Counted from the first letter of the stretch, positions 18,157 through 28,928 are shown. The stretch is 64,000 nt of DNA from Candidatus Laterigemmans baculatus (GCF_010367455.1 NZ_WRPR01000078.1:18729-82728); one strand, 5' to 3'. The notes: generated by a model not told the origin, from the letters alone. Program-made: numbers and translations.

Positions 18157-18186
18157 TGCCAAAGCGAGCGACTTTTACCTGTCTTT

Positions 18187-18364
18187 TGAGCCGAAGGCGC
18201 TAGCCTCGGGCCCAGTCCGGTTGGCGCCGCAGGGAAGCGTTACGCTGCAGCGACGTTCAATCACACGTTCATACCGTTCGCCAGCGCGACGGAACCCGCG
18301 GCTAGCGCCGTCGGCTCACATTCCGTGAAAGCGACGGAACCCGCGGCTAGCGCCGTCGGCTCAC
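18187..18364. repeat. Repeat family B, one inverted and two direct copies
   Basis: An inverted copy (18187-18211, GAGCCGAAGGCGCTAGCCTC) is followed by two direct copies (18288-18319 and 18332-18364) of GGAACCCGCGGCTAGCGCCG ending in TCGGCTCA. The last copy ends one base before the next gene's stop. Confidence 0.9.
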
Positions 18365-18365
18365 T

Positions 18366-19202
18366 TCAGTTCTGCACCGAGCGGCCTTCGCTCGAGCGGG
18401 AGATGCGGTGCGAGGCCAGTTTGTAGACCGGTCCGCGGGGCTGAAAGACGACGCGGGCTTGGGGGCCGGTGTGGCCCGCCATCGTGATCCGGCCTTCGCT
18501 GAGCGAGACCGACTCGACGATCACCGGCGTCCGCACGTAGCTCGGATGGATGCTGGGAACGGTGACCAGGGCGATCGGGTGGCCAGCGTCGTTCTGGTCC
18601 CAGCGAATTTCCAACTCGTCGCGGGCGGCGCGGCGAGTGATATTGTCGACGAACCGGCCCAGCGGAAGAGGGAGCGCGCCGGCCTTCAGCTGGCGGACTT
18701 CGAGCGCCAGCACGTTGGGCTCGGCCGTCAGCTGGATGGCCAGCTCGAACGAGACGACCGTTTCGATGCGGCTGTCCTTGTACCGTGCGGCGGCCAAAAT
18801 TTTATCGTCTTGGATCACGACTCGTGGCTCCTCGACCCCGGCCGGGAGGACTTTGGAGAACTCCTGCGGCAGCTGGTGGACGAGCCAGGCATTGATCTGG
18901 GCTTCGGTGAACGTGGCTTCCCAGCCCCCGAGTTGGCCCACCTGGGTGGTCAGGATCTCGACTTCGTGTTCCAGCTCGCGGCTGGCTTCGATCACGTCGG
19001 TCGGCATCCGCCGAGCCGCCTGGAGGTAGAAATCAGGAACTTCCCGAGTTTTGCGGAGCGCCCACTGAGCGGAAAATCCTAACGCTGCGCCGACTCCGAT
19101 GAGCGACAATGCGGCGCAGCCCAGCAAGCGGCGAAGCCTTCTTCTTTTGCGAGGCTTCGAGGCTTGAGCGACCTCAGTGTCGCTTTGGTTCAATTCGCTC
19201 AT
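18366..19202 (-). CDS. Membrane-anchored conserved protein
   Basis: The start is taken at ATG 19202 (MSELNQSDTEVAQ). The 278-residue product has a basic cytoplasmic tip (KPRKRRRLRRLL), one transmembrane helix (about 29-46, LLGCAALSLIGVGAALGFSA) and an extracytoplasmic domain with alternating strands and helices (TFTEAQINAWLVHQLPQEF). That TEAQINAWL phrase resembles lipid- or hydrophobic-ligand-binding tubular lipoprotein-type domains, but this is only an impression. The gene for the following large secreted protein ends 74 nt upstream on the same strand. Confidence 0.7.
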   Translation of the reverse strand: MSELNQSDTEVAQASKPRKRRRLRRLLGCAALSLIGVGAALGFSAQWALRKTREVPDFYLQAARRMPTDVIEASRELEHEVEILTTQVGQLGGWEATFTEAQINAWLVHQLPQEFSKVLPAGVEEPRVVIQDDKILAAARYKDSRIETVVSFELAIQLTAEPNVLALEVRQLKAGALPLPLGRFVDNITRRAARDELEIRWDQNDAGHPIALVTVPSIHPSYVRTPVIVESVSLSEGRITMAGHTGPQARVVFQPRGPVYKLASHRISRSSEGRSVQN

Positions 19203-19276
19203 TCCGTCGGCCTCGCTGTGCTCAAGGATCCGCAGACAACAACAATCCGTTCTACAACGTCTTGTCCGGTCGTTTG

Positions 19277-22200
19277 TCAAAAACGTAACGGCTCGGGCAA
19301 CCATTCCCGCAGACGCCGGGCGACACCGGGAGGAGGTTCTTCGGAGGACGCAGGATGGAGGTTCGATCCCCCCGCTGGCGGCGCGGCCGGTGACGGGGCG
19401 GATCCACCGGCTGCGGGCATCCGCAACCATCGTAGATACTTTGCCCAGTGCGAGTCGAGCAAACGGGCGGCCGCGGTAAAATCGCCCCGCCGCATCCGCT
19501 CGACTGCGACAAACATTTGCCGCTGCAGTTCGCTGCGTTCCCGTTCGGTCAAGTAAAAATCATAGAGCCGCACCTCGTCGATAGCGATTTCGCCGGCGGA
19601 AATCAAATCGATCGCCACCCGCAGCTCCTCGACCTCGCTCGCCGGAAGGTCGGGAACCATCAGCCAGAGGGGTTCGTCCGGCCAGGCTCCCCCGGCGGGA
19701 ACCGTGACTTCGAGGCTCCGTCGCAAGGCGGTGTCGCGGATCCGGCCCTCGAAGGCGAGGCGAATTCGAGGGGCTCCGGAGAGACTGCGGGCCCGTAGCG
19801 AGACGGCGATGCGGCCGGTTGGGGGAGTGGTGATCGGGTCGCTCAGCAGCCACGTGCGAGCTCCCGGACGCGGTTCGTTGCGGAGCACGATCGCCCGTCG
19901 TCCGTCCGCCGCGTCGGCATCAAAGCGAACGCAATCGGGCGGGTGCTGGGCCCGCAGCCAACCCTCGATCCGCTCTTCGCTGCCGGTCTCAAAACTGCCG
20001 TTCTGGAGCGCCGGGTAGGATCGGGGGCGGCCGAGGATCGAGATCCGCGCCGACAGCTCTTCGACTTGCGAAGCGAGTTCCGCGGCGACGCGATCCGCCG
20101 CCAGCGGCACGCCGCTCCACGCCGCTACGCCTCGAGCTGGACCGCGGACGTGCAGGGCGACCAACTCGCCAGGACCGAGCTCACCGGCCCAGGTCGTGCT
20201 CAATCCCGAAGGCGCCGTTCCTCGCTGGACCTGGGCAAAGCGTTGGCCGATCGTCCACGTCTGCGGGGCGTCACCGAGCAAGCGGACTTCGGTCCCGGCG
20301 GCCGCGTCGGTGGCGATCTGCACCCGCATCCGCCAGGGAGCGGTGTTCACGGCATAGATGTACAAGCCGTTCTCGTCGCGGTACTGCCTCACCCGCACCG
20401 AGCTGGCCGCGGCATCCTCGGTGGGGACCGACTGAAACGGGGCTTCGGGAAGGGCCGCGAAGGCTGCCATGAACGACCGTCCCATCGCTTCCTGCCCCCG
20501 CGAGGGAGCCCAGCCGCCGACGGCGATCAGCTGCGGGTCGAGGCTGTCGAGCATCCGGGCCAACCGCAGCCGATAGGCCTCGCCTCCAGGCACCGCCTGG
20601 GTGAACAGCCGCAGCGGCTCTCCATTGCGTTGCCAGGGAACCGCGGTGGCGGAAACGGACACGAGTTGCTCGGTGGGGGGACGGAACAGCATGCTGCCGG
20701 CAGCGCCGCTGGCTTGCGAGAGGAGGTGGTCCCAGCCGAGGTCTTCGAACAATTTTGCGTCGTCGACCCGCCGCGCCGGCTCGACCAGTAGCTGCTCGCG
20801 AAGCAACCGCACGGGAACGATCCCGGGGCGGGCTGCGAGGTCCTGCCAGTCGAGGCCGCAAGCGGCCGCGTCGACACCGCTCGGCGCCCCGCCGCCGGGC
20901 TGCGGCAGCATGTCGGCGGTCAGCAGCACGAGCGGTCGGCCGCCGGTCTCCGAGGCTAGCCGTTCATACAGTCCGCTCAGCTGCCGTTGCCGCCAAACCG
21001 AGAACCACTCGGCCGCCTCGCCATCGAGCCAAGCGTGAATGGCGGCGCCCGAGGGAGGCGGATTGGGAGTGTCGCCGCGGGACCAGTCGCTGCGCAGCCG
21101 CTCGAGCGTGCGGAGATCGCGCCCCCAGGCCGGCGACGGCAGTTGCAGGTAAGTTTGGGGGCCCAGATGCAGGCCGAGCCCGGCGAAGGAGCGGTGGTGC
21201 CCGTACCGGTTGCGGAGCTCCTGGACGACCGCCGAGACCTGCGCCTCGGTCCGCGGATCGAGCACGTTGTAATAGGGAGCCAGACCGTGCCGCGGCGGAC
21301 GACGCTCGACGTACTGACGCCCCAACGCGTCGGTCCACTGAAGCCCGACCGCCGTTTCGGGGTGCTCCAGGGCCGCTTCCAGCCGAGGCAGCGGTGTAGC
21401 CAGCTCGACGCCGGCGACGAGCCGCAATCCCGAACGCTGGAACAGCCGCAGCATCAACTCCAGCACGTCCTTGCGAAGCGGATCGCGGCCATCCGAAAAG
21501 AACGTCCCTGTGTCGTAGCGAGGCGTGGCAGCGAAAACGCTCGTCGGGTAGAGCGCTCCTCCTTCTCCGATCACCGTCATCACCGCCGCATTGCCGCCGC
21601 TCGCCTGAACGTAGTCGACCAACCGATGGCCGGCTTGCAAGAACGTATTCCAGTCCTGCAGGACGACCGCTCCGTCGGCGTCGACGGCTCCCTGACAACC
21701 GAAGACGTCGGTCATCAAGGGCTTGTCCAAATAAATCGCGGCCAGTCGACCTTGCGCCCCGGGTGCGGTTCCGCCAGCCAATCGCCCTCCAGCCATTCGA
21801 TCGGGACCCGCTTCGACCGCAATCGACTCGATCCGCACGCTTCGCTGCGGGTCGGGGTTGTGGATGATTACGACCGGCTGGTGGTAGCGGGGCCAGAACA
21901 CCACGCGGTGCTCGCCCCACAACGCACGGCTGCCAGCGGCAGTGGCGGCCGTACCAGCTCCGCCGCTCGGCAGCGGAGCGGCGGAGCCCGAGACGCGATT
22001 CAGTGGAGTCCCCGAGGCCAGCTCCGCTGGAGGCGAGATGCCCGCAGGCGCCGTCGGGGTGGGAAGCGTCCGGGGCTGCTCGCCAGTGAAATCGAAAGCG
22101 GCCACGTCGGGCTCGTGCACCACACCGCCGTCGACCCCCAGGGCCGAGGATTTGCCGGCTGCGTTGGGTTCGCGGATGCTGATCCCGATTTTCACGGGCT

Positions 22201-23506
22201 GGTCGGCCGGATAGCGGACGACGACGACGTGCGGTTTACCGAGCTGGTCGACCGGAATCGGCTGGACCATCCAGTCGCCGGGAGCGAGCGCGGCGACCTC
22301 GCGGCCCGCGTAACTCTCTGGCGCCAGCGGTTTCCCCGATTCGGCATTGGTCGCTCCGACGCCGAGCCAATTGCGGTCGAGCGGACGCAGCCGAGCGATC
22401 TCCCGCATCGGCGTCGGGTCGACTGGCGGCGGCAAGGGCTCGAGGACGACGAACTGCACCGCACGCTCGGCGAAGGCTTCGGCTGCGAATGCGCTGCCAG
22501 CAAAGGGACCCGCGGCAAAAGCTCCGGGGTTAAAAATCTCCGGACGAGCCAGCCGATCGACGAGACTTCCGCCGCCGCTCGGGACCAACCGCGTGTGCAG
22601 CGTATAGACCCCCTCGCGCTCGGGTAGCTTGAGACTTCCGGCGTCGAGCTTCACCGCAACCGCCGCCGCGGCCAGCGACTCGGCATCTTCGGCATCGATC
22701 CTCACCGTTCGCTGCCAGAGTGGCGCGCGGCCTTTGTCGCCATCGCGAAGCAGTTTCATCTGCAGCTCGAGGGGACGCGAGTCGGGCACGGTCACCGCGT
22801 TGAGCGTGACCCCCAAGGGGACCTCTTCCGAGGCTGAAAAGACTAGATTTCCGGAGGAGCCGAGGCGGACGTGGAGCGAATCGCCCGGAGCCCGCGTGAC
22901 CCACAGCCGAACGCCCCCGGCGATGACTTGGTCGTAAGAACCATCGATTAGATCTTCGATCGGCAGAGCGACGTTCGCCGTCTGTTCCCCGGGCGCTCCG
23001 GGAGCGGGCGCAGCCGCCGCATCGCGGAGCCGCAGCCTCAGCCGCAGCACATCGCTTGCGCTGCCCACAAAACGCGTCTCAAAGCCGAGGCGGTCCGACG
23101 CGCCGCGGGGCTGGACGCGGACCGATTGGCGGTCCGGGCGGAGCCAAAAACCGCCGGTCGTCCCCGCATCCATCGAAAGGTTTTCGGGAGTCTCGAAGTT
23201 GCCTTGCGAAGCGAGCAATTCCCCTTCGATCTCGAGCGGCGTGTCGCAGATCAAGCGGACGCGGAGTGCCAGCTCGACTCCCTCAGCCCCATCGGCGGCG
23301 AGGCCTTTGTCGGCGGCGAGGCCTTTGTCGGCGGCGAGGCTCTCAACGGTGGCGGGTGCCCCTTCGGCTGCCCGCGAGGCGTCGGCGGCGAAAAATCCAC
23401 CGCAGATCCAGACGAAAAACGCGACGCTCCCGAGCAGCGCCGACCGGAACCGGTCGACCCGCTTCGCGTGCTCGTCTTTCGGCATCGGACGTCCGTGTCC
23501 GGCCAT
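19277..23506 (-). CDS. Very large secreted protein, possible glycoside-hydrolase-like barrel
   Basis: The start is taken at ATG 23506 (MAGHGRPMPKDEH); a later Met (MPKDEH) is equally possible. The product is about 1409 residues with a signal/anchor segment (LLGSVAFFVWICGGFFAADA). A short repeat GLAADK follows, then beta-rich sequence. Residues about 600-950 (for example VLELMLRLFQRSGLRLVAGV, VVQELRNRYGHHRSFAGLGL, then TADMLP) have the rhythm of a TIM barrel like family-10-type or DUF4015-type glycosyl hydrolases. A C-terminal jelly-roll (NGSFETGSEERIEGWL, then IRLAFEGR) looks carbohydrate-binding. The catalytic residues are not identifiable by eye, so hydrolase activity is inference. Confidence 0.7.
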   Translation of the reverse strand: MAGHGRPMPKDEHAKRVDRFRSALLGSVAFFVWICGGFFAADASRAAEGAPATVESLAADKGLAADKGLAADGAEGVELALRVRLICDTPLEIEGELLASQGNFETPENLSMDAGTTGGFWLRPDRQSVRVQPRGASDRLGFETRFVGSASDVLRLRLRLRDAAAAPAPGAPGEQTANVALPIEDLIDGSYDQVIAGGVRLWVTRAPGDSLHVRLGSSGNLVFSASEEVPLGVTLNAVTVPDSRPLELQMKLLRDGDKGRAPLWQRTVRIDAEDAESLAAAAVAVKLDAGSLKLPEREGVYTLHTRLVPSGGGSLVDRLARPEIFNPGAFAAGPFAGSAFAAEAFAERAVQFVVLEPLPPPVDPTPMREIARLRPLDRNWLGVGATNAESGKPLAPESYAGREVAALAPGDWMVQPIPVDQLGKPHVVVVRYPADQPVKIGISIREPNAAGKSSALGVDGGVVHEPDVAAFDFTGEQPRTLPTPTAPAGISPPAELASGTPLNRVSGSAAPLPSGGAGTAATAAGSRALWGEHRVVFWPRYHQPVVIIHNPDPQRSVRIESIAVEAGPDRMAGGRLAGGTAPGAQGRLAAIYLDKPLMTDVFGCQGAVDADGAVVLQDWNTFLQAGHRLVDYVQASGGNAAVMTVIGEGGALYPTSVFAATPRYDTGTFFSDGRDPLRKDVLELMLRLFQRSGLRLVAGVELATPLPRLEAALEHPETAVGLQWTDALGRQYVERRPPRHGLAPYYNVLDPRTEAQVSAVVQELRNRYGHHRSFAGLGLHLGPQTYLQLPSPAWGRDLRTLERLRSDWSRGDTPNPPPSGAAIHAWLDGEAAEWFSVWRQRQLSGLYERLASETGGRPLVLLTADMLPQPGGGAPSGVDAAACGLDWQDLAARPGIVPVRLLREQLLVEPARRVDDAKLFEDLGWDHLLSQASGAAGSMLFRPPTEQLVSVSATAVPWQRNGEPLRLFTQAVPGGEAYRLRLARMLDSLDPQLIAVGGWAPSRGQEAMGRSFMAAFAALPEAPFQSVPTEDAAASSVRVRQYRDENGLYIYAVNTAPWRMRVQIATDAAAGTEVRLLGDAPQTWTIGQRFAQVQRGTAPSGLSTTWAGELGPGELVALHVRGPARGVAAWSGVPLAADRVAAELASQVEELSARISILGRPRSYPALQNGSFETGSEERIEGWLRAQHPPDCVRFDADAADGRRAIVLRNEPRPGARTWLLSDPITTPPTGRIAVSLRARSLSGAPRIRLAFEGRIRDTALRRSLEVTVPAGGAWPDEPLWLMVPDLPASEVEELRVAIDLISAGEIAIDEVRLYDFYLTERERSELQRQMFVAVERMRRGDFTAAARLLDSHWAKYLRWLRMPAAGGSAPSPAAPPAGGSNLHPASSEEPPPGVARRLREWLPEPLRF

Positions 23507-23584
23507 TGGATTTTCACGCAAATCGAGTGAAAAAAGTAAACAAACGGAGGGCATCCTACAGACGCCGGCAAATCCGAGTAAAGG

Positions 23585-25045
23585 TCAGCCGCGTGCTACG
23601 GCGGCGACCAAACGTTCGGCGGCGCGGCGGGCGGTGCCGACGACCGGGGCGATCCCGACCCCGTGCAGAGCGTTGCCAGCGATCTCAAGTCCCGGCAGCT
23701 TCTCGAGCTCCGCTTCGATCCGCTCCACCCGCTGCCGGTGGCCGACGTGGTACTGCGGCATCGCTCGAGTCCAGCGGCGGACGATACTCAGCTCCGGCTC
23801 TCCGCTCAGGCCCACCAGCTCGCCCAACTCCTCGCGAGCGATCTCGATCAACCGCGCATCGTCCTGCTCGAGCAGTTCCGGCTGCAGTGCCCCGCCGATG
23901 AAGACCCGGATCAGCGTCCGCCCCGGCGGCGTCCGGCCGGGAAACTTATGGCTAGCAAAACTACCGGCCAAGATCCGCCGTCGGTCGACCGCCGGCACCA
24001 CGAACCCAAAGGCGTCGGGAAGGCGAGCAATCTTTGACGTCTCCACACCAAGTACGACGACGGCACTGCTTGCATACGGAATCGCCGCTAACTCATCGGC
24101 CGCGATTCGCGCGAGCGGTGCTCCGTCGGCGGAACGGGATCCCGAGGCGTCGAGCAGCGATGCGGCGACCGGCGCGGAGACCGCCAACAGCACCCCATCG
24201 ACCATGAGCTCGTCGCGGCCCTCGATCCGCAGTCGCCAACGGCCATCGCTCTCGCGGGCCAGTGATTTGAGGGGTGCGTTGAATTGAATGGCTTCCGGCG
24301 GCAGCGAGCCCATGAGCTCCTCGAACAACCGCCCCATCCCCTCGGGAAACACGCGAAATTGGCCGTACCGCGCTCCGCTGCTCGCTCGCTCAAGCGACGC
24401 TGCCTCGTCGCGGCGTGAAGCGAGCGTGGCGGCGATCAAGCTCCCATGCTCGCGCTCCATCTTCACGAACTGAGGCATCGTCGCCTGCATGCTCAGCTGC
24501 TCGGCATCGGCGGTGTAGATCCCAGCCACCAACGGCTGGACCAAGCGATCCAAGACTTCGCGGCCAAACCGCCGGCGGACGAACGAAGCCAGACTTTCGT
24601 CCGCGTCGTCTCGCCGCGGTTTGACGAACCGTTCTCCCAAAAGCCGGCATTTGCCCCTCCAGGAGAGCAGCGGCGTTCGCAACACGGCTCCCATCCGCGT
24701 CGGCCGCATCAGCACGAAGCCCTCGGGGACGGGGACCAGCCGCTTGCCACGACTGATCATCGCCCGCCGCCCTCGCGGCTCGGGCTCGATCAGATCCCCC
24801 TCGACGCCGAGATCGCGGCACAACTGCAGGGCGTCGGGGGGATTCGTCGAGAAGCAGTCGGCACCGTGCTCGATCAACCACCCGTCGCGGCGTTCCGTCG
24901 CGATCACCCCGCCGGTGTGGTCCTCCGCTTCGAGGACCAGGAGCTCCGCTTCGGGCACCGCGCGGTGCAGGTAGTAGGCGGCTGCCAGTCCCGACAGCCC
25001 GCCACCGATCACCGCCAACCGCAGGGAAGGCCTCACACTGTTCAC
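23585..25045 (-). CDS. hemG: Protoporphyrinogen/coproporphyrinogen oxidase
   Basis: A 486-residue FAD-dependent oxidase of heme biosynthesis. The N-terminal dinucleotide-binding motif is AVIGGGLSGLAAAYYL, followed by LEAEDHTGGVIATE. The central part has family-typical phrases SLASFVRRRFGREVLDRLVQ and PLVAGIYTADAEQLS, and the C-terminus has GNALHGVGIAPVVGTARRAA, which contacts FAD. The family oxidises protoporphyrinogen IX or coproporphyrinogen III to the porphyrin; which substrate applies cannot be told here. Its start overlaps the stop of the upstream CxxCH protein gene by 4 nt, so the two are translationally coupled. Confidence 0.93.
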   Translation of the reverse strand: MNSVRPSLRLAVIGGGLSGLAAAYYLHRAVPEAELLVLEAEDHTGGVIATERRDGWLIEHGADCFSTNPPDALQLCRDLGVEGDLIEPEPRGRRAMISRGKRLVPVPEGFVLMRPTRMGAVLRTPLLSWRGKCRLLGERFVKPRRDDADESLASFVRRRFGREVLDRLVQPLVAGIYTADAEQLSMQATMPQFVKMEREHGSLIAATLASRRDEAASLERASSGARYGQFRVFPEGMGRLFEELMGSLPPEAIQFNAPLKSLARESDGRWRLRIEGRDELMVDGVLLAVSAPVAASLLDASGSRSADGAPLARIAADELAAIPYASSAVVVLGVETSKIARLPDAFGFVVPAVDRRRILAGSFASHKFPGRTPPGRTLIRVFIGGALQPELLEQDDARLIEIAREELGELVGLSGEPELSIVRRWTRAMPQYHVGHRQRVERIEAELEKLPGLEIAGNALHGVGIAPVVGTARRAAERLVAAVARG

Positions 25046-28000
25046 CGACTGCCACTCTGCGACTCGAGCAGGTAGGCGAGCAGGTCGGCCATCTGTTGCG
25101 GGTCGATCATTTCCTCAAGCCCCTCGGGCATGATCGATTTACCGCTGCTGACCATCCGCTCGATGTTCTCCCGCAGCACCGTTTCCTCGACGCCCTGGGG
25201 TTGTCGCAGCGTGATCGAGGCGGCGGTTTCCGCGACGACGATCCCGGTGATCGTGCGGCCGTCGTCGGTCAGCACGAGGTACTCCAGATAGTCCGGGGCC
25301 ACTTCGCGGTTGGGATCGAGCAGATTGACCAGCACGTTCTCCGGAGCACGGTGGGCGACGAGCGCCAACGGTGGACCGATGTCAAAACCGCTGTCCTCGA
25401 ACCGATGGCAGGCCGCGCAGACCCGCTGGAAGACCGCTCGCCCCCGCTCGCGATCGGCCGCAAGCGACAGCGACGGACGATATTTTTCGATCACCTCGCG
25501 ACGACCGCCGAGCACCGAGTCGGCAAAGATTTTTGCCGACCGCTGTTTGATTTCCTCCGGCGATCGCTCGAGCAAACGATACCGCTGCATCGGCGTCAGC
25601 TGCCCCGGCGAGACCCGCCCGCTCTCGAGTGCCGTGAGCAGGTCCGGAGTCCAGTTGGGCCGCGACATGAACGTCTCGACCAACCGATCCCGCACCGGAG
25701 GCGTGAACGATCGCCACGAGCCGAGCAGCAGCGAAGGGAGCTCGGCATCCGAAAAGTGCCCCAGCGTCTGGACCGCCGCCAGCTGAACTTCGTGAGGCTG
25801 ACGGGCATCGAGCAAGCTCAGCAGGGTGGGGCCGAGTTGCTCGAGTTGACCGTGGCTGAGCAGCTCGATCGCTTGCACGCGGACTTCCACCGGCTGTTGC
25901 TCGTCGCCAGCGGTCTCGATCGAACGTTCGATGATTCGGGCGACCACCTCGCGTGCTTCGGCCGACTCCTCGGCCAGGGCGCCCAAACTCTGCTTGGCTC
26001 GCCGCAGTCCATCGCCGAGCCCCGAGACGATCGCCAGCTGCGGACCCTGGTCGGCTTCGGTCGCCCAGGCGAGAACTTGCGTGGCCGCCTCGCGATCGTT
26101 CTCCGCCCCGACGAGCATCGCCAGCTCGTACAGCCACTCCCAGCCCGCCTCCGCAGCGGTCACCGCTTTCTGTTCAAGCAACAAACCGAGCAGCGCGTCG
26201 GCCTCGCCGGCAATCGAGCTGAGCACCGCGGGCCGCGTCCAGGGATCGGCGACATCGCGAACCGCAATCTTGGCAAGCGCCGCAAGCCGCCGCGGATCGT
26301 CCGTCTCTCCGAGGGTAAAGGCGACTTGGAAACGGACTCGTGGGTCGGGATCTTCGGCCAACTGCAGGATCCGATCGAGCAACTCCGCGGCGGTCGATTT
26401 CGTTTCCGCGTTGGCTGGCTTTGGGTTGAGTCGCGGCTCGGCCAGCCGCACTGCATGCTCGCGAACGCCGCTCGAAGCGTCGGACAACCCGAGGAGCACG
26501 TCGGCCGGCTCAAGGCTGTCGAGGCCTTCGAGCGACCACAGGGCGTGCAGCCGAGCCAGCTCCGAATCGCTCTCCCGCAGCAGTTGCCGCAGGGCCGCCG
26601 CTGCCGACCGGTCCTGCCGCTCGTACAACAGACGATGCGCGGTATCGCGATACCAACCATGGGGCGAAGCGAGATGGCTGACAAGTTCTTCGGTCGTCGC
26701 CTCGCCGAGCCGCGGTGGTGCGGGAGGGGTGAACCCGGGCGGGGCCAAGCGATAGATCCGCCCGCGGTCGCTGCCGCTGCGGAAGTCGATCAGCTTCCAC
26801 AACTCTTCAGGCACCGACCATGGATGCTCGATCACCTCGCGGTACATGTCCAGGATGTGCAGCGTACCGTCGGGAGCGTTGGCAAAGTTGACCGGCCGGA
26901 ACCAGTTGTCCCGCGAACGCACGAACTCGGTTCGCGCGTCGGGCCGCTCGGCGCGAAACGTCGGTCCCACGGGAGTCAGCGTCTGGCGGTACAGCAAGTT
27001 GCTGGCGACTTCACCGGTGAACGCGTTGCCGCGGTACGGCTCGGGATAGGCCCCGCCGCGATAGACCGTCACGCCGCTCGAGGAGGTCACGAGGTTCGAG
27101 ACGAATGTGTCGCGAGGCAAATGCTCGGCCCGCTCGGCCAGACGAATTCGCGCGCTCAGCACTCGCCACTTTTCGGGCGGGCTGATGCGGTACACCGGCA
27201 ACTGGTCGCCCGAAGGAGCGGCATCGGCGATGGCGCTCGGAACTGCCAAATAGCGATTGCGGCTTAGATAACGATCGGGCAACACCACGTGCTGGCACGG
27301 ATTGCGAATATTGCAAAGAAAGCGGTTCCCCCAGTTGTCGATCGAGTGACCGAACCGAGCTCCGCCCGAGGTGATTTCGATTTCACGGGTGCCCGGTTCG
27401 AAGCGGAAGTCGCGGCGCGAGATTCTTAAATTTTCAACCGACTGCCCTTCCCTCGACTCCTCTTCCACCGACGAGACCGTGCCGCCATTACCCGAGGCGG
27501 CTCCATAGATGCGATGATCCAATCCCCACTGCAGATTGTTCATCACCGCTTGCACATTAAATTTGCGAAACCCGGTGAAGACGCGCTCGCGAACGTCGGC
27601 ACGACGGTCCCCATCGGTGTCTTTTAGATACCAGATATCGGGCGTCGCTCCGACATAGATGCCTCCCTTCCAGCAGGCCAAGCCCGCGGGCCAGGAAAGC
27701 TCGTCGGCGAAGATGTGGCTTTCGTCAAACACGCCGTCGCCATCGGTATCCTCCAGCAATCGCACGCGTCCAAGCGGCGGCTGATCGGTTTGCTCGGTGA
27801 ACGGTTCGTCGTCCTCTTTGACCGCGTGCGGATAATCCCGCATCTCCAACACGTACGCCCGACCGTTCTCGTCATAGACCATCGCCACCGGATCGGCGAC
27901 CAGCGGTTCGGCCGCCAGCAGCTCCATGCGGAAGCCGTCGAGGACTTCGAACGTCGCGACCGCTTGCTCGGGTTCGGTGGGAGGCGTCCGCAGGTCCTCG

Positions 28001-28209
28001 GCGGTCAGCGCCGGCTCAGACTCGGCGGCAGAGTGCCGCTGATCGAGCAAAGCCAGCGGCAGCGCCATCCCCATCACCGCAGCCGCGAGCAACCCCAGGG
28101 CCGATTTGCGGCTGGCCGCGGACCTCGACCATGACGACTGTCTCCGCCGTCCGCGGACTCCCGATCGTTCCGAAATGACCACCTGCAAAAACCTCCGCGA
28201 ACTGAGCAT
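25042..28209 (-). CDS. PVC-type heme-binding CxxCH dehydrogenase-like protein
   Basis: A 1055-residue exported protein (start taken at ATG 28209, MLSSRRFL). A signal peptide ([20 protein letters not shown]) precedes a beta-propeller of the membrane-bound dehydrogenase type typical of Planctomycetes and Verrucomicrobia (about residues 75-480). It carries Asp-rich loops [10 protein letters not shown] and [10 protein letters not shown] that may bind calcium. A HEAT-repeat region follows (about 500-880), then a cytochrome c-type domain with CAACH at about residue 931 and a later Met as possible second ligand. It is probably a periplasmic dehydrogenase passing electrons to its own heme. It overlaps hemG by 4 nt, linking it with heme supply. 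Confidence 0.92.
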   Translation of the reverse strand: MLSSRRFLQVVISERSGVRGRRRQSSWSRSAASRKSALGLLAAAVMGMALPLALLDQRHSAAESEPALTAEDLRTPPTEPEQAVATFEVLDGFRMELLAAEPLVADPVAMVYDENGRAYVLEMRDYPHAVKEDDEPFTEQTDQPPLGRVRLLEDTDGDGVFDESHIFADELSWPAGLACWKGGIYVGATPDIWYLKDTDGDRRADVRERVFTGFRKFNVQAVMNNLQWGLDHRIYGAASGNGGTVSSVEEESREGQSVENLRISRRDFRFEPGTREIEITSGGARFGHSIDNWGNRFLCNIRNPCQHVVLPDRYLSRNRYLAVPSAIADAAPSGDQLPVYRISPPEKWRVLSARIRLAERAEHLPRDTFVSNLVTSSSGVTVYRGGAYPEPYRGNAFTGEVASNLLYRQTLTPVGPTFRAERPDARTEFVRSRDNWFRPVNFANAPDGTLHILDMYREVIEHPWSVPEELWKLIDFRSGSDRGRIYRLAPPGFTPPAPPRLGEATTEELVSHLASPHGWYRDTAHRLLYERQDRSAAAALRQLLRESDSELARLHALWSLEGLDSLEPADVLLGLSDASSGVREHAVRLAEPRLNPKPANAETKSTAAELLDRILQLAEDPDPRVRFQVAFTLGETDDPRRLAALAKIAVRDVADPWTRPAVLSSIAGEADALLGLLLEQKAVTAAEAGWEWLYELAMLVGAENDREAATQVLAWATEADQGPQLAIVSGLGDGLRRAKQSLGALAEESAEAREVVARIIERSIETAGDEQQPVEVRVQAIELLSHGQLEQLGPTLLSLLDARQPHEVQLAAVQTLGHFSDAELPSLLLGSWRSFTPPVRDRLVETFMSRPNWTPDLLTALESGRVSPGQLTPMQRYRLLERSPEEIKQRSAKIFADSVLGGRREVIEKYRPSLSLAADRERGRAVFQRVCAACHRFEDSGFDIGPPLALVAHRAPENVLVNLLDPNREVAPDYLEYLVLTDDGRTITGIVVAETAASITLRQPQGVEETVLRENIERMVSSGKSIMPEGLEEMIDPQQMADLLAYLLESQSGSR

Positions 28210-28295
28210 GTCTTGTCTGCCGCCAATGATAACGATAACCCGCGACGTTCGAATGGATGCCGCGACGGAGATTTTTTCACGCGAAAGGAACAACC

Positions 28296-28721
28296 ATGAA
28301 GCGTTCGGCGACCGCCCGTTGGCAGGGTGACCTCAAGCAAGGCAGCGGCTCGATCTCCACCGAAAGCGGTGTGCTCTCCAGCAGCCAGTACTCGTTCGGG
28401 ACGCGGTTTGAGAGCGGCAAAGGGACCAACCCGGAGGAGCTGATCGGCGCCGCCCATGCCGGCTGTTTTTCCATGGCCCTCTCCAAAATCCTCGGAGAGG
28501 CAGGCCATACCCCGGAGCAGATCGAGACCAAGGCGACCGTGAGTTTGGAGAAGGTCGACGCCGGATTTGCGATCACGACAATCCACTTGGACGTCTCGGC
28601 CAAAGTCCCCGGAATGGACGCCAACGCGTTTGCCAAAGCGGCCGACCAAGCTAAGCAGGGCTGTCCGGTCTCCAAAGTGCTCCGCGCCGAGATTCAGATG
28701 GACGCAAAGCTGATCGGGTGA
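28296..28721 (+). CDS. OsmC family peroxiredoxin
   Basis: A 141-residue OsmC-type thiol peroxidase that should reduce organic hydroperoxides in the cytoplasm. The ATG at 28296 follows a GAAAGGAA ribosome-binding site by 5 nt. The two catalytic Cys lie in AAHAGCFSMAL (about residue 50) and KQGCPVSK (about 123), the normal spacing for OsmC. Length is typical. It is divergent from the CxxCH protein gene, with 86 bp between them. Confidence 0.93.
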   Translation: MKRSATARWQGDLKQGSGSISTESGVLSSSQYSFGTRFESGKGTNPEELIGAAHAGCFSMALSKILGEAGHTPEQIETKATVSLEKVDAGFAITTIHLDVSAKVPGMDANAFAKAADQAKQGCPVSKVLRAEIQMDAKLIG

Positions 28722-28801
28722 GTGGCCGTGGGGAACAGAATCCGCACGATCTCAGCCATCACGCCATACTCCAACTCGAGCAGAACGTTCGCGAGGATGA
28801 T

Positions 28802-28829
28802 CGTTTAACGGCAAGCCGCAGGCGACTGC
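28802..28829. repeat. Repeat family C half-site
   Basis: A single arm of the palindromic family C, CGTTTAACGGCAAGCCGCAG and the following GCGACTGC. Full palindromes are at 57355-57420 and 63880-63945. Confidence 0.9.
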
Positions 28830-28928
28830 TTTTTCAATGCACCGGCGTCTGTGGCTTGCCGCACTTGAACGCCCGCATTGTCCAAAAGATGCCGGACACG
28901 ATTGCGACAATTCACCGTAGCGAAACCG

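Noticed and set aside
15634..18162. Minus-strand open frame of about 840 codons
   Set aside because: Antisense to the DUF11 lipoprotein and LigD-like genes; no signal, domain or RBS, and the sense genes are clearly real.
20987..22627. Plus-strand open frame of about 550 codons
   Set aside because: Antisense to the giant secreted protein; Arg/Val/Asp-rich shadow.
25096..27267. Plus-strand open frame of about 720 codons
   Set aside because: Antisense to the CxxCH dehydrogenase-like protein; no domain.
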